A stretch of DNA of 64,000 nt from Saprolegnia diclina VS20 (GCF_000281045.1 NW_008246105.1:472561-536560), one strand, 5' to 3'; shown: positions 11,015-21,906, numbered from the stretch's first letter. The notes: generated from the sequence alone by a model not told the origin. Program-made: numbers and translations.

Positions 11015-13813
11015 ATGCCTCATTTCCGAACTTGCTTCATGGGTGTGCCATCGCGTCAAGGGGCTCCGCTGGACGCAGACAAGGCGCCGTTCGAAGCCGT
11101 GCTGCGCAAGCTTCCGTCGCCGGTCGACTTTGCACTGCGACATCAACTGCCGTACGACGTGCCGCCGCTCGTGCGCGTCACTGGCCTCAAAGAAGGACTA
11201 TCCCTCCCGCTGCGATCGGCCGACGCCGACGCCGTCCTCGCTGCGTACCCGTCGGGGATTGTGCCCGCACCGCGCGTCTCGTTTATGAACCCCGACTGGC
11301 CCGACACGATCGAGCGCTGCGTGCTGCCGTACGTCCGCCGCCGACTCGGGTGCACCGTCGTGTTGAAGGCGGTCTTCTCACGCTTTGTCGTGGACAAAGT
11401 CGGCTCGAATTCCGTGCTTGCGCCCGCCCAACGGTCGCCGAGAACGTTTGGGACGCTGCTCATCGCATTGTCGTCGCAGGTGGAAGGCGGTGTCGTCTCG
11501 TTCACTTATGAGGACAAGGTCCACGACTGGACAGCGCTGGCGAGCTCGACCCTCACGCGCTTTACATTTGCAGCGACAACGCTCGCAGCAACCATCACGA
11601 CGACGCCCGTGACGAAGGGGCACCGCGTCCTGGCCGTCTACCACCTTGTGTACGCTAACGAGCAAATGGCCTTTCTCCCGACGCCGACGCCCATGGACGA
11701 AGCGATCGCGCGGCTCGTGGCCGCGGCGACCTCGCCGCTCTCTCCCAAGTACAACGTCATGGGCTACCATTTGAAGGACGGCTGTTACGCCAACTCGTTC
11801 GACGACCTTGACGGCCGGGACCTCGCGTTCGCCCAGGCGCTCGTGGCCTCCAACGTCTATGACGTGGCGCTCGCGCTGTTCCGAGAGCCGAGCGCGCAGC
11901 AGGCGGTCAGTGTGGTGTCGGCGACGCTGCACCCCACGCTGCATCTGCCATGTTTGACGCTTCAAGGCGTCGACGTACCGGCATTCCTCTATAACGGGGA
12001 CGTCAAGAGCACCACCTTTACGTACCGCAGCACGGGCCTCGTCTTTTGGCGCAAGACGCACCGCGTGCGTCTCGTCGGCATCGACGCCGCGGTGCGCACG
12101 CTCCACGAACGGTCCGCGCACGCTGACGGAACGTTCTGCGGCCACCTGACGTTATCATCGTTGGCCCGCGCCATCTTTGAGCTTGTCGGGCCGCACGACT
12201 TTATCGTCTGGGCGCCGTTCGGTGGGCCTCGGACCTTTTGCGCGGCGCTCGTCGACGGCCTCAACGCACTTGATGACGCGTCGCTCGTCAACGCTTTCTG
12301 GCGCAACCACGTCGGTGTCCGCGACGAGATGCCGCTCGAGGCGCTCGCGCCCGCGATGCACGCGGCCCTCCAGCAGTTTGGCCCCGAAGAGCTCATCGAC
12401 GCGCTTAGCGTCGTGCTCCTGCGCTGGGGCGCCTCGTGGGCGGGCCTCTCGTTCGGCTACCGGCTCCTCGCGAGCTTGGCCGGCGTCTCGGTCGCGCCTG
12501 TCTGTCCTCGCCTCGATGCGCCGTTCGCACGCGAGTACGTCCAGCACGGCTTTGCGTCCCTCTTGCAGTCGTGCGTTGCTCAAAAGGTTCCGAAGCTCAA
12601 GCAGGATGCAGATGAGGACGACGACGACGACGAAGACGAGGAAGACGAGGCGAATGGGACGTATGACACCATGATGGCGATCGTCCGGGATGGCATTCCT
12701 CTCGAGCACTACCTCTGGCGGGGCCCGCTCGACGGCGCGCGGCTGCAAGGACAGCTTCCGGATGCTCTCGTCCGCACGACGCTCGAGTACCAGCTGCCGA
12801 CGCTGCGCGTCGAGGCCATGGCTGCCATGTACCCGGGGTTCTTTGACCCACTGCGCACCCTCACGCCAGCGTACGCGGCCTTGCAGCACACACACGACTT
12901 GTCGCTCGACTGGCTCAAGACGTCCGTGCTCGCCGAAGTGCCCGACGGCTCGATCGGGTTTGGCCCGCCCGTATCCTCGATCGTCGCGATGGTGCGAGTC
13001 CTTGACGCGCAAAAGATGCTCACAGAAGAGATGCTGCGACGTCGGCTCTATTGCGCGTGGGGACCGTACTTGGCGGCCGCGATCGCCGTCTTCCTCCAGA
13101 CGACGCCGCCGAACGACGTGGGGCCGTGCGTCGCGATCTTCGCGTACCTCGTGTCGCTGCACAAGATCCTGCTCGAGATCAACGTGCTCCTGACGCACTA
13201 CGCGCAGCTAACGCAAACGACCGTCAGTAGCACCGACGTTCTCGGCTTGCTCATTTTGGATGCGCTCGACGTGTACGAGGCGCACGCGCCAGCGCTCCTC
13301 GACAGCTTCGTGTCGCACTGGCTCGACGCAGCCGCCAATGACATTGCGGCGCACCGGACCATGGTCTGGACAGTCCTTACCAAGCTACAGCAGCGACTGC
13401 CGAAGAAGGTCGCGCTCTACCGCAAAATCGCGACGGCCTCTCGTCGCATGCTTGCCGGTGACGCGGCGCCGTTGCCGGACTTTAGCCAGCGCGACTTGGT
13501 GCTTGACTGCAACTGCCACTGCTGCGCCGAGCTCCAAGAGTTTGTACTGGCGCCGCGACAGGACCGCGTCGTCCTCGAGTGGACGCACGCGCAACCGCTG
13601 TGCGCGACCGCCCGCGACGTGGTCGTCGCCCACCCGACGCGCCTGCGCCTGAGCGAATACGAGACCAAGGACGTCGTCCAAGGAACCTTTACCAAGCTCG
13701 ACTACGACGCCAACAGCTTTGCGATCTTGCGTGCGCTGCAAGAGCGCGACAGCGATGCCAGCAAGGTGCGAATGCTCACGCGACGCCTGCGCGAGCTCGA
13801 CGCTGTGCCCTAA
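11015..13813 (+). CDS. large protein with 2OG-oxygenase-like segment
   Basis: Single-exon gene of 932 residues from the ATG at 11015; an in-frame ATG at 10946 would add 23 residues and one at 11039 would remove eight. Residues about 146-213 (FGTLLIALSSQVEGGVVSF ... TKGHRVLAVYHLVY) resemble the prolyl-4-hydroxylase/2-oxoglutarate-dioxygenase pattern GTL-x-GG followed by SGHR-x-L-x-Y-L. The expected metal-binding His-x-Asp and distal His are not evident: the place of the usual D-C-E-H-E block is taken by Ala/Thr-rich sequence. A strongly acidic run lies at about residues 530-545. The rest is unrecognised. I would call it a divergent or catalytically dead oxygenase-like protein, with low certainty on function but high certainty that it is a real gene. 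Confidence 0.75.
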   Translation: MPHFRTCFMGVPSRQGAPLDADKAPFEAVLRKLPSPVDFALRHQLPYDVPPLVRVTGLKEGLSLPLRSADADAVLAAYPSGIVPAPRVSFMNPDWPDTIERCVLPYVRRRLGCTVVLKAVFSRFVVDKVGSNSVLAPAQRSPRTFGTLLIALSSQVEGGVVSFTYEDKVHDWTALASSTLTRFTFAATTLAATITTTPVTKGHRVLAVYHLVYANEQMAFLPTPTPMDEAIARLVAAATSPLSPKYNVMGYHLKDGCYANSFDDLDGRDLAFAQALVASNVYDVALALFREPSAQQAVSVVSATLHPTLHLPCLTLQGVDVPAFLYNGDVKSTTFTYRSTGLVFWRKTHRVRLVGIDAAVRTLHERSAHADGTFCGHLTLSSLARAIFELVGPHDFIVWAPFGGPRTFCAALVDGLNALDDASLVNAFWRNHVGVRDEMPLEALAPAMHAALQQFGPEELIDALSVVLLRWGASWAGLSFGYRLLASLAGVSVAPVCPRLDAPFAREYVQHGFASLLQSCVAQKVPKLKQDADEDDDDDEDEEDEANGTYDTMMAIVRDGIPLEHYLWRGPLDGARLQGQLPDALVRTTLEYQLPTLRVEAMAAMYPGFFDPLRTLTPAYAALQHTHDLSLDWLKTSVLAEVPDGSIGFGPPVSSIVAMVRVLDAQKMLTEEMLRRRLYCAWGPYLAAAIAVFLQTTPPNDVGPCVAIFAYLVSLHKILLEINVLLTHYAQLTQTTVSSTDVLGLLILDALDVYEAHAPALLDSFVSHWLDAAANDIAAHRTMVWTVLTKLQQRLPKKVALYRKIATASRRMLAGDAAPLPDFSQRDLVLDCNCHCCAELQEFVLAPRQDRVVLEWTHAQPLCATARDVVVAHPTRLRLSEYETKDVVQGTFTKLDYDANSFAILRALQERDSDASKVRMLTRRLRELDAVP

Positions 13814-14192
13814 CCCCAGCCCTAGCCCTCGCCATCATCCGTCACTGCTACGTGTAATGCAGTTTGTCTTTACGATCGAGCTTCGAGTCTGTAGTAGCAA
13901 GGGCCTGAACTATGGTCGTACAGTAGCAAACATACCGCATGGGGTCGTAGCCGACATATATCCTGCGTGGTCGGTGGCTCGAGACGTCCGGCACGACTGA
14001 CGTGGCGTCCATAGTATGTTCTTTCTAAACCTACTAGTGTTTGAACTAGACTTTTTCTCACTGACAATTATTGTCCTAGATAGCAAGGACTACTATATGC
14101 GAAAGAGAAAGTAATTTCCAACAATAAGTACTGTAACCCGCCATGCAAAAGTGATAGTTTGCTCGAAGATCGTCTGTACAGGAGTCGGTTGC
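13814..14192. other. tail-to-tail intergenic gap
   Basis: These 379 bp lie between convergent gene ends. The sequence is AT-richer than the flanking exons and should hold both 3' untranslated regions. I see no gene or clear repeat. Confidence 0.5.
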
Positions 14193-17158
14193 TCACTTTT
14201 TGCCCTTCTTGCCCTTGGCGCCCTTCTTGCCCTTCTTGTCGTCCGCAGCGTCGCCGTCGCCGAGCGCGGCCTTGCGGATCTTCTCGCGCGTCTCCTTGAG
14301 CCCCGTGATGACCGCCGTAAAGTTCTTGAGCTTCTCGTTGTCGTCGGCAAACGTTGCTGTCTGTCGCGACAGCGCCGAAATGAACTCGTCTTCGCGCAGC
14401 ACCCGCTTCTCGAGCCGGTTCACACGGCGCGCCGTCAAGGTCTGGTCCACCGCAGCGCGGATCGACCCGGACGAGTACCCTTCGGAAATGTGCGCCAGTG
14501 TACTCACGTCCAGCTCGTCCGGGAGGCGCACGCCGGCCCTACCCCAATATCAGACTCGATAAATTGATACTAAATATATGCCATACGGGGTCGGGGTGTG
14601 CAGCTTGATCGTGTCGATGATGGAGCGACGCCAGAGGAGGACGCGCGACGGGTAGTCGGGGTATGGAAAGTAGAGGAATTTGTCGAAGAACGCCCGAAAG
14701 TCCTTGGGTTCGCCGGCCATCGGGTTGGACGAAGTGCCGATGATCAAGATGCGGTCGTTGACCGTGAGCGACTTGAGGTACGTGAGTAGATCCTTGCGGT
14801 ACCCGGTCGGGCCGTCCGACGCCTTCTTCTTCCCGGGCGCGAAGATCTGTTCGCACTCATCCATGTAAATAACCGCGGGCTGCATCGCCTTTGCCAACGT
14901 CCACACCATGTGAATGCACTTGGTCGGGCCGCTCTTGCCTACGCGTGTTGATAGATTGATACATTTCAAAACGCGACCAATCACGTACCGGAAAACTTGC
15001 CGATCAAGTTGGACGCCGACAGGTTGAAGAAGAGCGCGCCGGTCTCGTGGGCGATCGCTCGCGCCATCATGGTCTTCCCGCTGCCCTTGGGTCCATACAG
15101 CAAGAGCGACCGAATGTTCTTGACCTTCTCGCGCACGGGGAGCGACCCGAGCGGCAGCACCGCGTACTCGACGATGGCCGCCCTACGCTCTCCATCAAAC
15201 ATCAATAAATCTATAAAAATGGTACCGGAGCTGCGCGGCCGACGGGTCCTGCGGCACCCAATTCCCAAAGCGATCGCGTCGGTCCGCGCTCTGGTAGACG
15301 GTCCCGAGGTAGTTGAATTCGCCGACAAAGTCGTGCACGTGGCAAGGGCGGACGTTGCTCACGATCTTTTGCTCGACGAGGATCGCGAGCATCGTGTCGG
15401 GAGTCCGGCCTTTGAGCTCAGCGATCTTGTCGCCGGGCAGCGGTTTGCCCTTCTTGCCCTTCTTGTCCTTCTTGCCCTTCTTGCCCTTTTTGCCCTTCTT
15501 GCCCTTCTTGCCCTTCTTCTTCTTCCCATTCGCCGCGGCCTCGAGCTGCGCCTTGATGTTGGCCAGCTGGAGCACGAGCATCTCGTCGACTTGCTGCCGG
15601 ACTTGGGCTTCAACCGGGCTGCGCACCACGTCCTTGGCGAGGTCAATGTCGTACTTTTGGTGGAAATTGTCGGCTTCGTCGCGCTCGAGCCACACTTTCT
15701 CAAACATCTCGACGCCGCCGGCCATGTTGGTGCAGAGCTCGCTCGGGCCCGTGAGCGGCGGCGGGCGCTCGGGCGGCGCCTCGGCTTCGACCTTTTTCTC
15801 GTCCTTTTTGCCTTTTTTGCCCTTTTCCTCCTTGGCTTTCTTCCCCTTCTTGTCGTCCTTCTTGTCCTTCTTGCCCTTGGACTCGGCGTCGTCTTTGGGC
15901 TCGGCCTCGGGCGGCGGCGGGTTGATCATGAGGTAGTAGCCCGCGAGGTCCTCGGGCAGCTGCCCGAGCGCCATCATGTCCGAGATCCACTTGCGCCGCT
16001 CCTCAAGGAGCTTCTCCTTCATGAACGGACCTTCTTCGGACGCGACCGTCTCGTGGATATCTCCAAGCGACTTCTCGTACTCGTCCTTGTTGTCGGCTTG
16101 CTGCGTCTTGCGCTTGATCTTGGCGAGGGCGAGCGCCGCCTCGAGCTCGAGCGCCTTGTCGACGACCGGCGGCTTCATGCCAATGAACACCAGCTCCTCG
16201 TCGCGCTCGACCGTCGCCTTCCCGCGCGAGTTGTGCCCGCGGAAGACGCGCTGGATGTTGGCGGCCGCGAGCTCCGGGTCCATCTCGGGCGTCTGCGTGT
16301 TGTCGTAGATGCGGCGCTGCTTCTCTTCCTCGCGGAGCTCGTGCACAAGGAGGCCGCGCTGTCGGCCTTGCCGCCCGCGCTCGTTGCGCTGGATGATCTG
16401 CAGCGCTTCGTCCAGCGACATCTAGATCCGAGTTGCGTCACTTGCACGGAATAGCCAGCGTACCGCGTCGGCGAGCGAGATGCTGGCGTCGCTGTCGTCA
16501 ATGTAGAGCGCTTCGACGCCGAGCTTGAGCTTCATGTAGCCTTTGACGAGCTAGACAAGTAGTGGCTTGAGGCAGGATATGAACGAGGGGCTCGTACGCG
16601 ATCCCGCTTCTTGAGCTCAGCGCTGCTGTCTTCGACAAAGTAGCGTGGCACGGGCACTTCGAGGAGGCTCGGCGGCAGCTTGAGGTCGACGAGGAGGTCG
16701 TCGAGGTTGACGTACTCCCACGGAAAGTTCTGCTCCGGCGTCGTGCGCACGTCAGGATTCGGCGGGTTCCACTTGACGAGGTCGTGCTTGAGCTCGACCA
16801 CGCGCGTCTAGACCACTCTAGCTCCATGTACGGACGGTGGCGCATGTACCATGACGAGCTCCATGATCTTCTTGACGTCGATGCGCTTTTGCGGGTGCAC
16901 CATTTGGTCGTAGCACTCCTCGAGCGTCGTAAAGATCTGCACGTACTTGATGTAGAGGCACGCGTAGTGCTGGAAAGCCTCGAGCATCGAGACGTCCGGC
17001 GGCGGCTGCACCTCTTGGCCCTCTTCGGCGTCGAGCGTGTGGTCCTCAATGTGCACCTGCTCGTTGAGCTCGGTCATGGCCGACTGCCATTTCGTATCAA
17101 ACGTGCTATGTCGCCATGAGCACCACGGTGGCAATTCGGCGACGCACTAGTTGGCCAT
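14193..17158 (-). CDS. IQCA1: IQ and AAA domain protein, dynein regulatory complex subunit 11
   Basis: DRC11/IQCA1 orthologue, a structural ATPase-like subunit of the axonemal nexin-dynein regulatory complex. Exons on the minus strand are 17158-17148, 17105-16850, 16807-16598, 16550-16464, 16421-15226, 15182-14989, 14938-14587 and 14538-14193. Exon 1 is an 11-bp start exon (MAN plus two bases of Y). Evidence: the N-terminal block with YDQMVHPQKR; an IQ motif (AAANIQRVFRGHNSRGKA); Lys/Gly-rich linkers; an AAA module with Walker A (LLLYGPKGSGKTMMARAIA); a Walker B-like VIYMDECEQIF; and a sensor segment around LIIGTSSNP. The C-terminus ends in a KKGKKG tail. Its presence fits flagellated zoospores. 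Identification is strong; the exact start rests on one microexon. Confidence 0.92.
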
Positions 17159-17258
17159 CGCGGCTTTTGTCGGCGACCGCTCAATCCAAAAGTGAACCCG
17201 ACGCCCGTTTCGCCACGCCCATTGCCACAGATGAGTACACTCGAAGAGACGCTGTATA

Positions 17259-18113
17259 TTAGGATGCAGTGGAAGCAGCCGCGACTTTGCCTTTTGTGTT
17301 GCCGTACGAGAGCGACCGCTGCCGCCGAGACGCGGCCGTCGCTGCGTTCGTCGATCCTTTAGCAACGCTAAACTGCGGCTTGCGTGAGAGAGCTCGGTGC
17401 TGGTACTTGTGCATGACCTCGGCGAGGAGCACGTGGAGGCCTTCTTGGGGCACGCGCGGCTGCCGCGGCGACGAGGCAGTGGGCGGTCGCCGCCGCTTCT
17501 TGGGCGAGCTTAGCAGTGACGGTGACGAGATAGGCGCGGAAGAAGGAGACGTTGGACGAGGCAGCGCGTCGCGTACGCTCAGCACCGCCGAGGTCATGTT
17601 GAAGGTCGTCAGAATGAGCGCGAGCTGCGTCGGTGCGTCCGTGAGCGAGTGTCGCTGCCGTCGAATGGACGCCTTGAGGAGCGGGCGGAGGCAGTCGACG
17701 CCGTAGCGCGGGATCCACGCGCCGATCGTCTCAAGGCCCAAGACGCAGCTCAGAAGACGCATGCTGCGCACGGACGTGACCGGCACGCCCGCGGCGAGGG
17801 CCGAGAGCGCCGACGCCACGTGCCGAACGACGCCAACGTTGAGGTCGTCGAGCGAGAGGTAAAAGTTGTCGACGTCCTTGGCGACGGTGCCCAGCATAGC
17901 CTCGACGATCGGGTGGTCCTTGGGGTCGTATAACAAGGGACCTGCGTCGTTGTTGTCGCTACTCTCGGTACGTGGCTCTGACGTCGGCGCGTCCTCGGTG
18001 CAGATAGAGAGCGTCTCGATCGTCGGCAAGGGTTCCTCCTCGCTCGGCCGCGTTGGCTCCGCGTCAGTTTCCATCCGAGCGCGTCTGAAACCGGCCACCA
18101 ATAAGGATGTCAA
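17259..18113 (-). CDS. hypothetical protein
   Basis: Single open frame of 284 residues; the second ATG at 18074 (METDAEPTRPSEEE) gives 271 residues and is an equally good start. The N-terminus is acidic and Ser/Thr-rich. A central helical stretch (VEAMLGTVAKDVDNFYLSLD through VGVVRHVASALSALAAGVPV) could be a helical-repeat fold. The C-terminal third is Ser/Pro/Arg-rich, with KKRRRPP resembling a nuclear localisation signal. It lies between DRC11 and PLK4 on the same strand, 100 bp from the DRC11 start. I recognise no family. Confidence 0.6.
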   Translation of the reverse strand: MTSLLVAGFRRARMETDAEPTRPSEEEPLPTIETLSICTEDAPTSEPRTESSDNNDAGPLLYDPKDHPIVEAMLGTVAKDVDNFYLSLDDLNVGVVRHVASALSALAAGVPVTSVRSMRLLSCVLGLETIGAWIPRYGVDCLRPLLKASIRRQRHSLTDAPTQLALILTTFNMTSAVLSVRDALPRPTSPSSAPISSPSLLSSPKKRRRPPTASSPRQPRVPQEGLHVLLAEVMHKYQHRALSRKPQFSVAKGSTNAATAASRRQRSLSYGNTKGKVAAASTAS

Positions 18114-18191
18114 AGAGCAATAAGTGCTGAGTTGATAATTGGCTTGACAGTAGACGAGTCCAGCTTCCTACACTAGTGTTCATCGCACGCC

Positions 18192-20134
18192 TCATGCACG
18201 GAACGAGGGGCGCGGTTGCTGCTTCTTCATGGCCTGTACAAACAGCGAGACGTACTTGAGCTTGCGCGAGATGGTAGACGGAATACTCGCGACGGCCGAG
18301 GCGCCCAAGGGATACTGCTCGTACCGCCCGCCGTCGGGCTCTCGAAACTCAACAGTCGACGCGCCGCCGTCGAGGAGGAGTTCGCTTCCGTCGACGAATG
18401 CGATACGCAAGGTGCCGTCTGCGAGGCACTCCCCACGGCCAATGCTAAAGAGGTCGGCCGACCGCACCGAATCCGAGTCGGTCTTGGGATGACGTGGCGC
18501 TTGCTGCTGCGCGCGGAGCTTCCGCTCGAGGCTTTCGTTGCGCTCGAGAGTTTCGATCACATCGTCCGAGAGACGCAGCGTCGTCTCGATGGGTTTGGGC
18601 GCGGCGAGGTACAGGTACAGGCACACTTGCGCGAGGCGCACCCACGTCAGAGTGCGCGGCGAACTCGGCGCCACGTCCGTGACGCACACGTCAAAATGCG
18701 CCTCGTGACGGAGCTGGCCCGTGACGCGGGCATCGTGCAAAGAGTAGCGCACGACCTCCCCCTGCCTGCCATGGAGCGTCAAAGCCTCGGGCGTCCACGT
18801 GCAGCGCAGCGTGCCCATGATGTCGTCGGGAGGCAAGTCCAGGATCGAGTGGTACTCGACGGTAAAGTCCACGCTGTCGGGGAACGACGGCAGCGACTCG
18901 TCTTCGACCGCCGTTGTGTCGCTACTACTGGCTGCCCCCGATCCTCGCGGAGGGCAGCGGTCGTTGGCGGTGATCTTGTCGAGCATGGTTTGCAGCTATC
19001 TCGGAAAGTGGGTCAGTCGTTTTATAAAGAGCAAAAGACCTTGGCAATGTCTTCGTCTTCAGCGTCGCTCAAGTCACTGTGCTGCGACGACGACGACGCG
19101 CTTGAGGAATCGGCGACAACGACGGCCGGTGCCCGGCGGCTGCGCGCAGCGCGCTTCGTCTTGGCCGCTTTCCTGCGCGCGGTCGTCGGCTGGAGCCACG
19201 GGTGGTGCGACAGCGCGTGGCACGGCAGTCGCTCGGCCGGCTCCTACGCCCGCGTCCAGCCTTGGATGCAGAATGAGGCTTCTCTACCACGCAAAGCAAC
19301 GACCGCACAAAGTCCTGCGCTGTCGACGACACGAACGGCGGGAACGCCAGCGACGACGTCTGCGCGCTAATGTTGCGCAGCGTATCGCTACCGCAAAGCA
19401 CCCGTCGTTCAAGCTGCAGGACACAGAAGCGGCGTACCTGACCGAGTCGCCTTGGAACGGCGGGTGCCCCGTCAGCAGCGTGTAGACGATGCAGCCGATG
19501 GACCAGAGGTCGGCGGCGTACGAGTACGGCTTGCCGAGGAGCACCTCGGGCGCAATAAAGTTGGGCGTCCCGCAGATCGTCGATGGCAGCGCGTGGCGGG
19601 TGACACTCGTCGCCAAGCCAAAGTCGGCGATCTTGAGCGTGCCATGCTCGGTCACGAGGAGGTTCGAGAGCTTGAGGTCGCGATGGATGATGTGCGCGCG
19701 ATGGAGGTAGTCGACGCCAGATATGAGCTGGTAGACATAGTGCTTGACCTCATCCTCGACCACGGCCCTGCATGGACGATCGTCGGTATATGCATGAGAG
19801 TCGATGGATCGCACCGCTTGCCCTTGACGAGCGCCTGCAGGGACCCATGCGCGCATGGCTCGAGCACGATGAAGACGTTGCGCGCGTCCTGGAAGACGTC
19901 GAGGATCTTGAGAATGTTGGGGTGGTCCAGGCTGCGCTGGATCGCCAGCTCCTGCATCTCCTCGGACCGTGCCTGCGACTTGGACTGCGTCCGGAGCTGC
20001 GCATGCTGGAGCTTGTCGACGACCTTGATGGCGACGAGCTCTTCGTCGCGGAGGCGCTGTGCCCAGTACACCTGGGCCGAGGACCCGGACCCGAGGAGGT
20101 CCCCGAGCTCGTACTCCTCCAGCATCCCCGCCAT
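18192..20134 (-). CDS. PLK4: PLK4-like serine/threonine kinase
   Basis: Probable polo-like kinase 4, the trigger of centriole/basal-body duplication. Exons on the minus strand are 20134-19815, 19767-19438, 19387-19291, 19243-19040 and 18995-18192, encoding 584 residues. The kinase domain spans about residues 8-265: glycine loop LLGSGSSAQVYWA, VAIKVVDK, HRDLKLSNLL, DFGLATSV, CGTPNFIAPEV, DLWSIGCIVYTLLTGHPPF and a closing HPWLQP. The C-terminal region ends in a polo-box-like segment (GRGECLADGTLRIAFVDGSE ... LKYVSLFVQAMKK) like polo box 3 of PLK4. It is much shorter than the animal enzyme (about 970 residues), so the linker and cryptic polo box are reduced. An upstream in-frame ATG at 20275 would add 47 residues. 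Confidence 0.82.
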
Positions 20135-20663
20135 GTTGCTGTTTAACCCAGGCTTTAACGTATAGGTTTTACTCGCGTCTTTCGAACGCTCTCGAACCCA
20201 GGATGGCGCATCAGGGATGGCGCCTCTCTCGTAGCGCTTCCCATAGAGCTGTCGCCAGTGTGTCTTTGGCGCCACTCGACATGCTACTCATGCAAGGGCC
20301 GCCAAATTTCCCGCAACTGCGGCGCTCCAAGGTGCAGAAAAGGCCCACGAGCGATCCAGATACCCTCGGAACAGCGCGTAGCTGCTCTGCGCTGCGCCAT
20401 CGGGTGCGTCAGCTGCGGCGGCCAGCTGAGCGCTTTGTAGAAAGGCGGCCAGGACGAACAGCAGTCGCGAAAGTAGCTCGGTGCGCTCGACTTCAATGAA
20501 TAAAACGCGATAAACCAGTGGGTTATTTGCTCCGGTCGTATTAAATGCCACAGGTAGAGCGAACGTGACCTCTGAAAACAAGTATGCATTCTGACAGTAT
20601 AGAGTGGAACCTCCGATATTGGATAGTCCTGGGAAGTGTGTGGTTCAAAGAAAGATCCACGCA
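20135..20663. promoter_or_regulatory. divergent intergenic region PLK4/RNPS1
   Basis: These 529 bp separate the divergent starts of PLK4 and the RNPS1-like gene. No convincing gene, TATA box or large repeat is visible. The interval presumably holds both promoters. Confidence 0.4.
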
Positions 20664-21906
20664 ATGGGCCGACGCAGCTTCAGTCGCAGCCCGAGCCGCG
20701 GGCGAGGCCGCGGAGGACGCGGACTTCGCCGGAGCTTCAGCCGCGATCGCGGGCCGCGCGGCCGAGGACGTAGCTATAGCCGCAGCGCCAGCCGCAGTCG
20801 CAGCGACAGCCGCAGCAGCCGGTCGAGCTACAGCTCTCGGTCCAGCTCCGGGTCACGCTCGCGATCGCGTGGCCGCAAGAGCCGCAGCCGCAGCAACGCG
20901 TCCAAGGGCCGCAAGAGTCGCAGCCCAAGCCCCGACGACGGGGCCTCGCTGCATGTCGCGAACCTCACACGGTACTCTCGAGCGACTGGTGGTCAAGGCT
21001 CGTCAAAACTGCGTAGGAACGTCAACCCGGACCACCTGTCCGAGATCTTTGGCAAGTTTGGCGTTATCCAGAACGTGAACCTCGAGACAGACAAGGTCTC
21101 GCGCCTGTCCAAGGGTTTTGCCTACATTCAGTTTGCCAAGCGCGCGGAGGCCGAGACAGCCCAGCTTCACATGCACGAAGGGCAGATTGACGGCAACAAG
21201 GTCCAGGTCAACTTTGTCTTGGTCGAGCGCAAGTCGAACCGCAGTCCGTCGCGTTCGCCGAGTCGCAAGTCGAACGATCGCCGGCGCCGGCCGTCCCCTT
21301 TTCGCCGGAGGTACGACGAGCGTCCATACGGGCCAAAGCACGACCTTGCTGTGCCTAGATCGCCTCCGAACAATCGCCGCGCGAACTCGCCCTTCCGTCG
21401 ACGGTACGTTTATCAACACGCCTGCCGCCCAGCAAGAAACTCATGCGTCACTGATAGGAGCCGCTCTCCGCCGAATGGCGGTCGCCGGGGTCCATCGCCC
21501 TTTCGCAGACGGTAGCTTACGACCCGCACGTGGTGCTGGACTCACGCTGGCCGCTCGCTCGTAGAAGCCCGCCCCGCGGAAATCCCCGATTCCAGAACGA
21601 CCGCCGCCGGCCGTCGCCGTTCGTGCCCCGTGGCCGCCGCCCATCTCGGTCTCGCTCGCGGTCGCCGCCGCGCCGCCGTAGCCGGTCCCGCAGTCGCTCG
21701 CCACGGTATGTCCGAGGTTGTCTTGCCCGAACCCAGCCTATCACTGTAGTGGTGGATACCGCAAGCGAACGCGCAGCTTCAGCAGCCGGAGTCGCAGCTC
21801 CAGCCGCAGTCGCAGTCGCAGCCGCCGTCGCAGCCGTAGCCGTAGCAAGAGCCGTAGCAAGAGCCGTAGCAAGAGCCGTAGCAAGAGCCGTAGCAAGAGC
21901 CCGTAG
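20664..21906 (+). CDS. RNPS1: RNPS1-like RS-domain RNA-binding protein
   Basis: RNA-binding SR-type protein, probably the RNPS1 subunit linked to the exon-junction (ASAP/PSAP) complex. Exons are 20664-20971, 21017-21403, 21458-21511, 21565-21705 and 21750-21906; all introns are phase 2 after a CG. The first hundred residues are RS/RG repeats. One RRM follows (SLHVANLTR at RNP2, GFAYIQFAKRAEAETA at RNP1), interrupted by the first intron. Arg/Ser/Pro repeats such as RSPSRSPSR and SPFRRR come next, and then a C-terminal RS tail. The last exon contains five near-perfect copies of a 12-bp unit coding Ser-Arg-Ser-Lys. The RRM matches RNPS1 better than classical SR proteins, but an SR-protein paralogue cannot be excluded. 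Confidence 0.8.

Noticed and set aside
15440-15530. Possible CRISPR-like or satellite array
   Set aside because: Units are 9 bp, contiguous and in coding frame with no spacers; this is a codon-level repeat inside DRC11.
14997-16454. 485-residue plus-strand open frame rich in Leu/Ala with apparent membrane helices
   Set aside because: Antisense of DRC11; the LLALLALFALLALLA runs are the reverse reading of the Lys-Gly repeats, not transmembrane segments.
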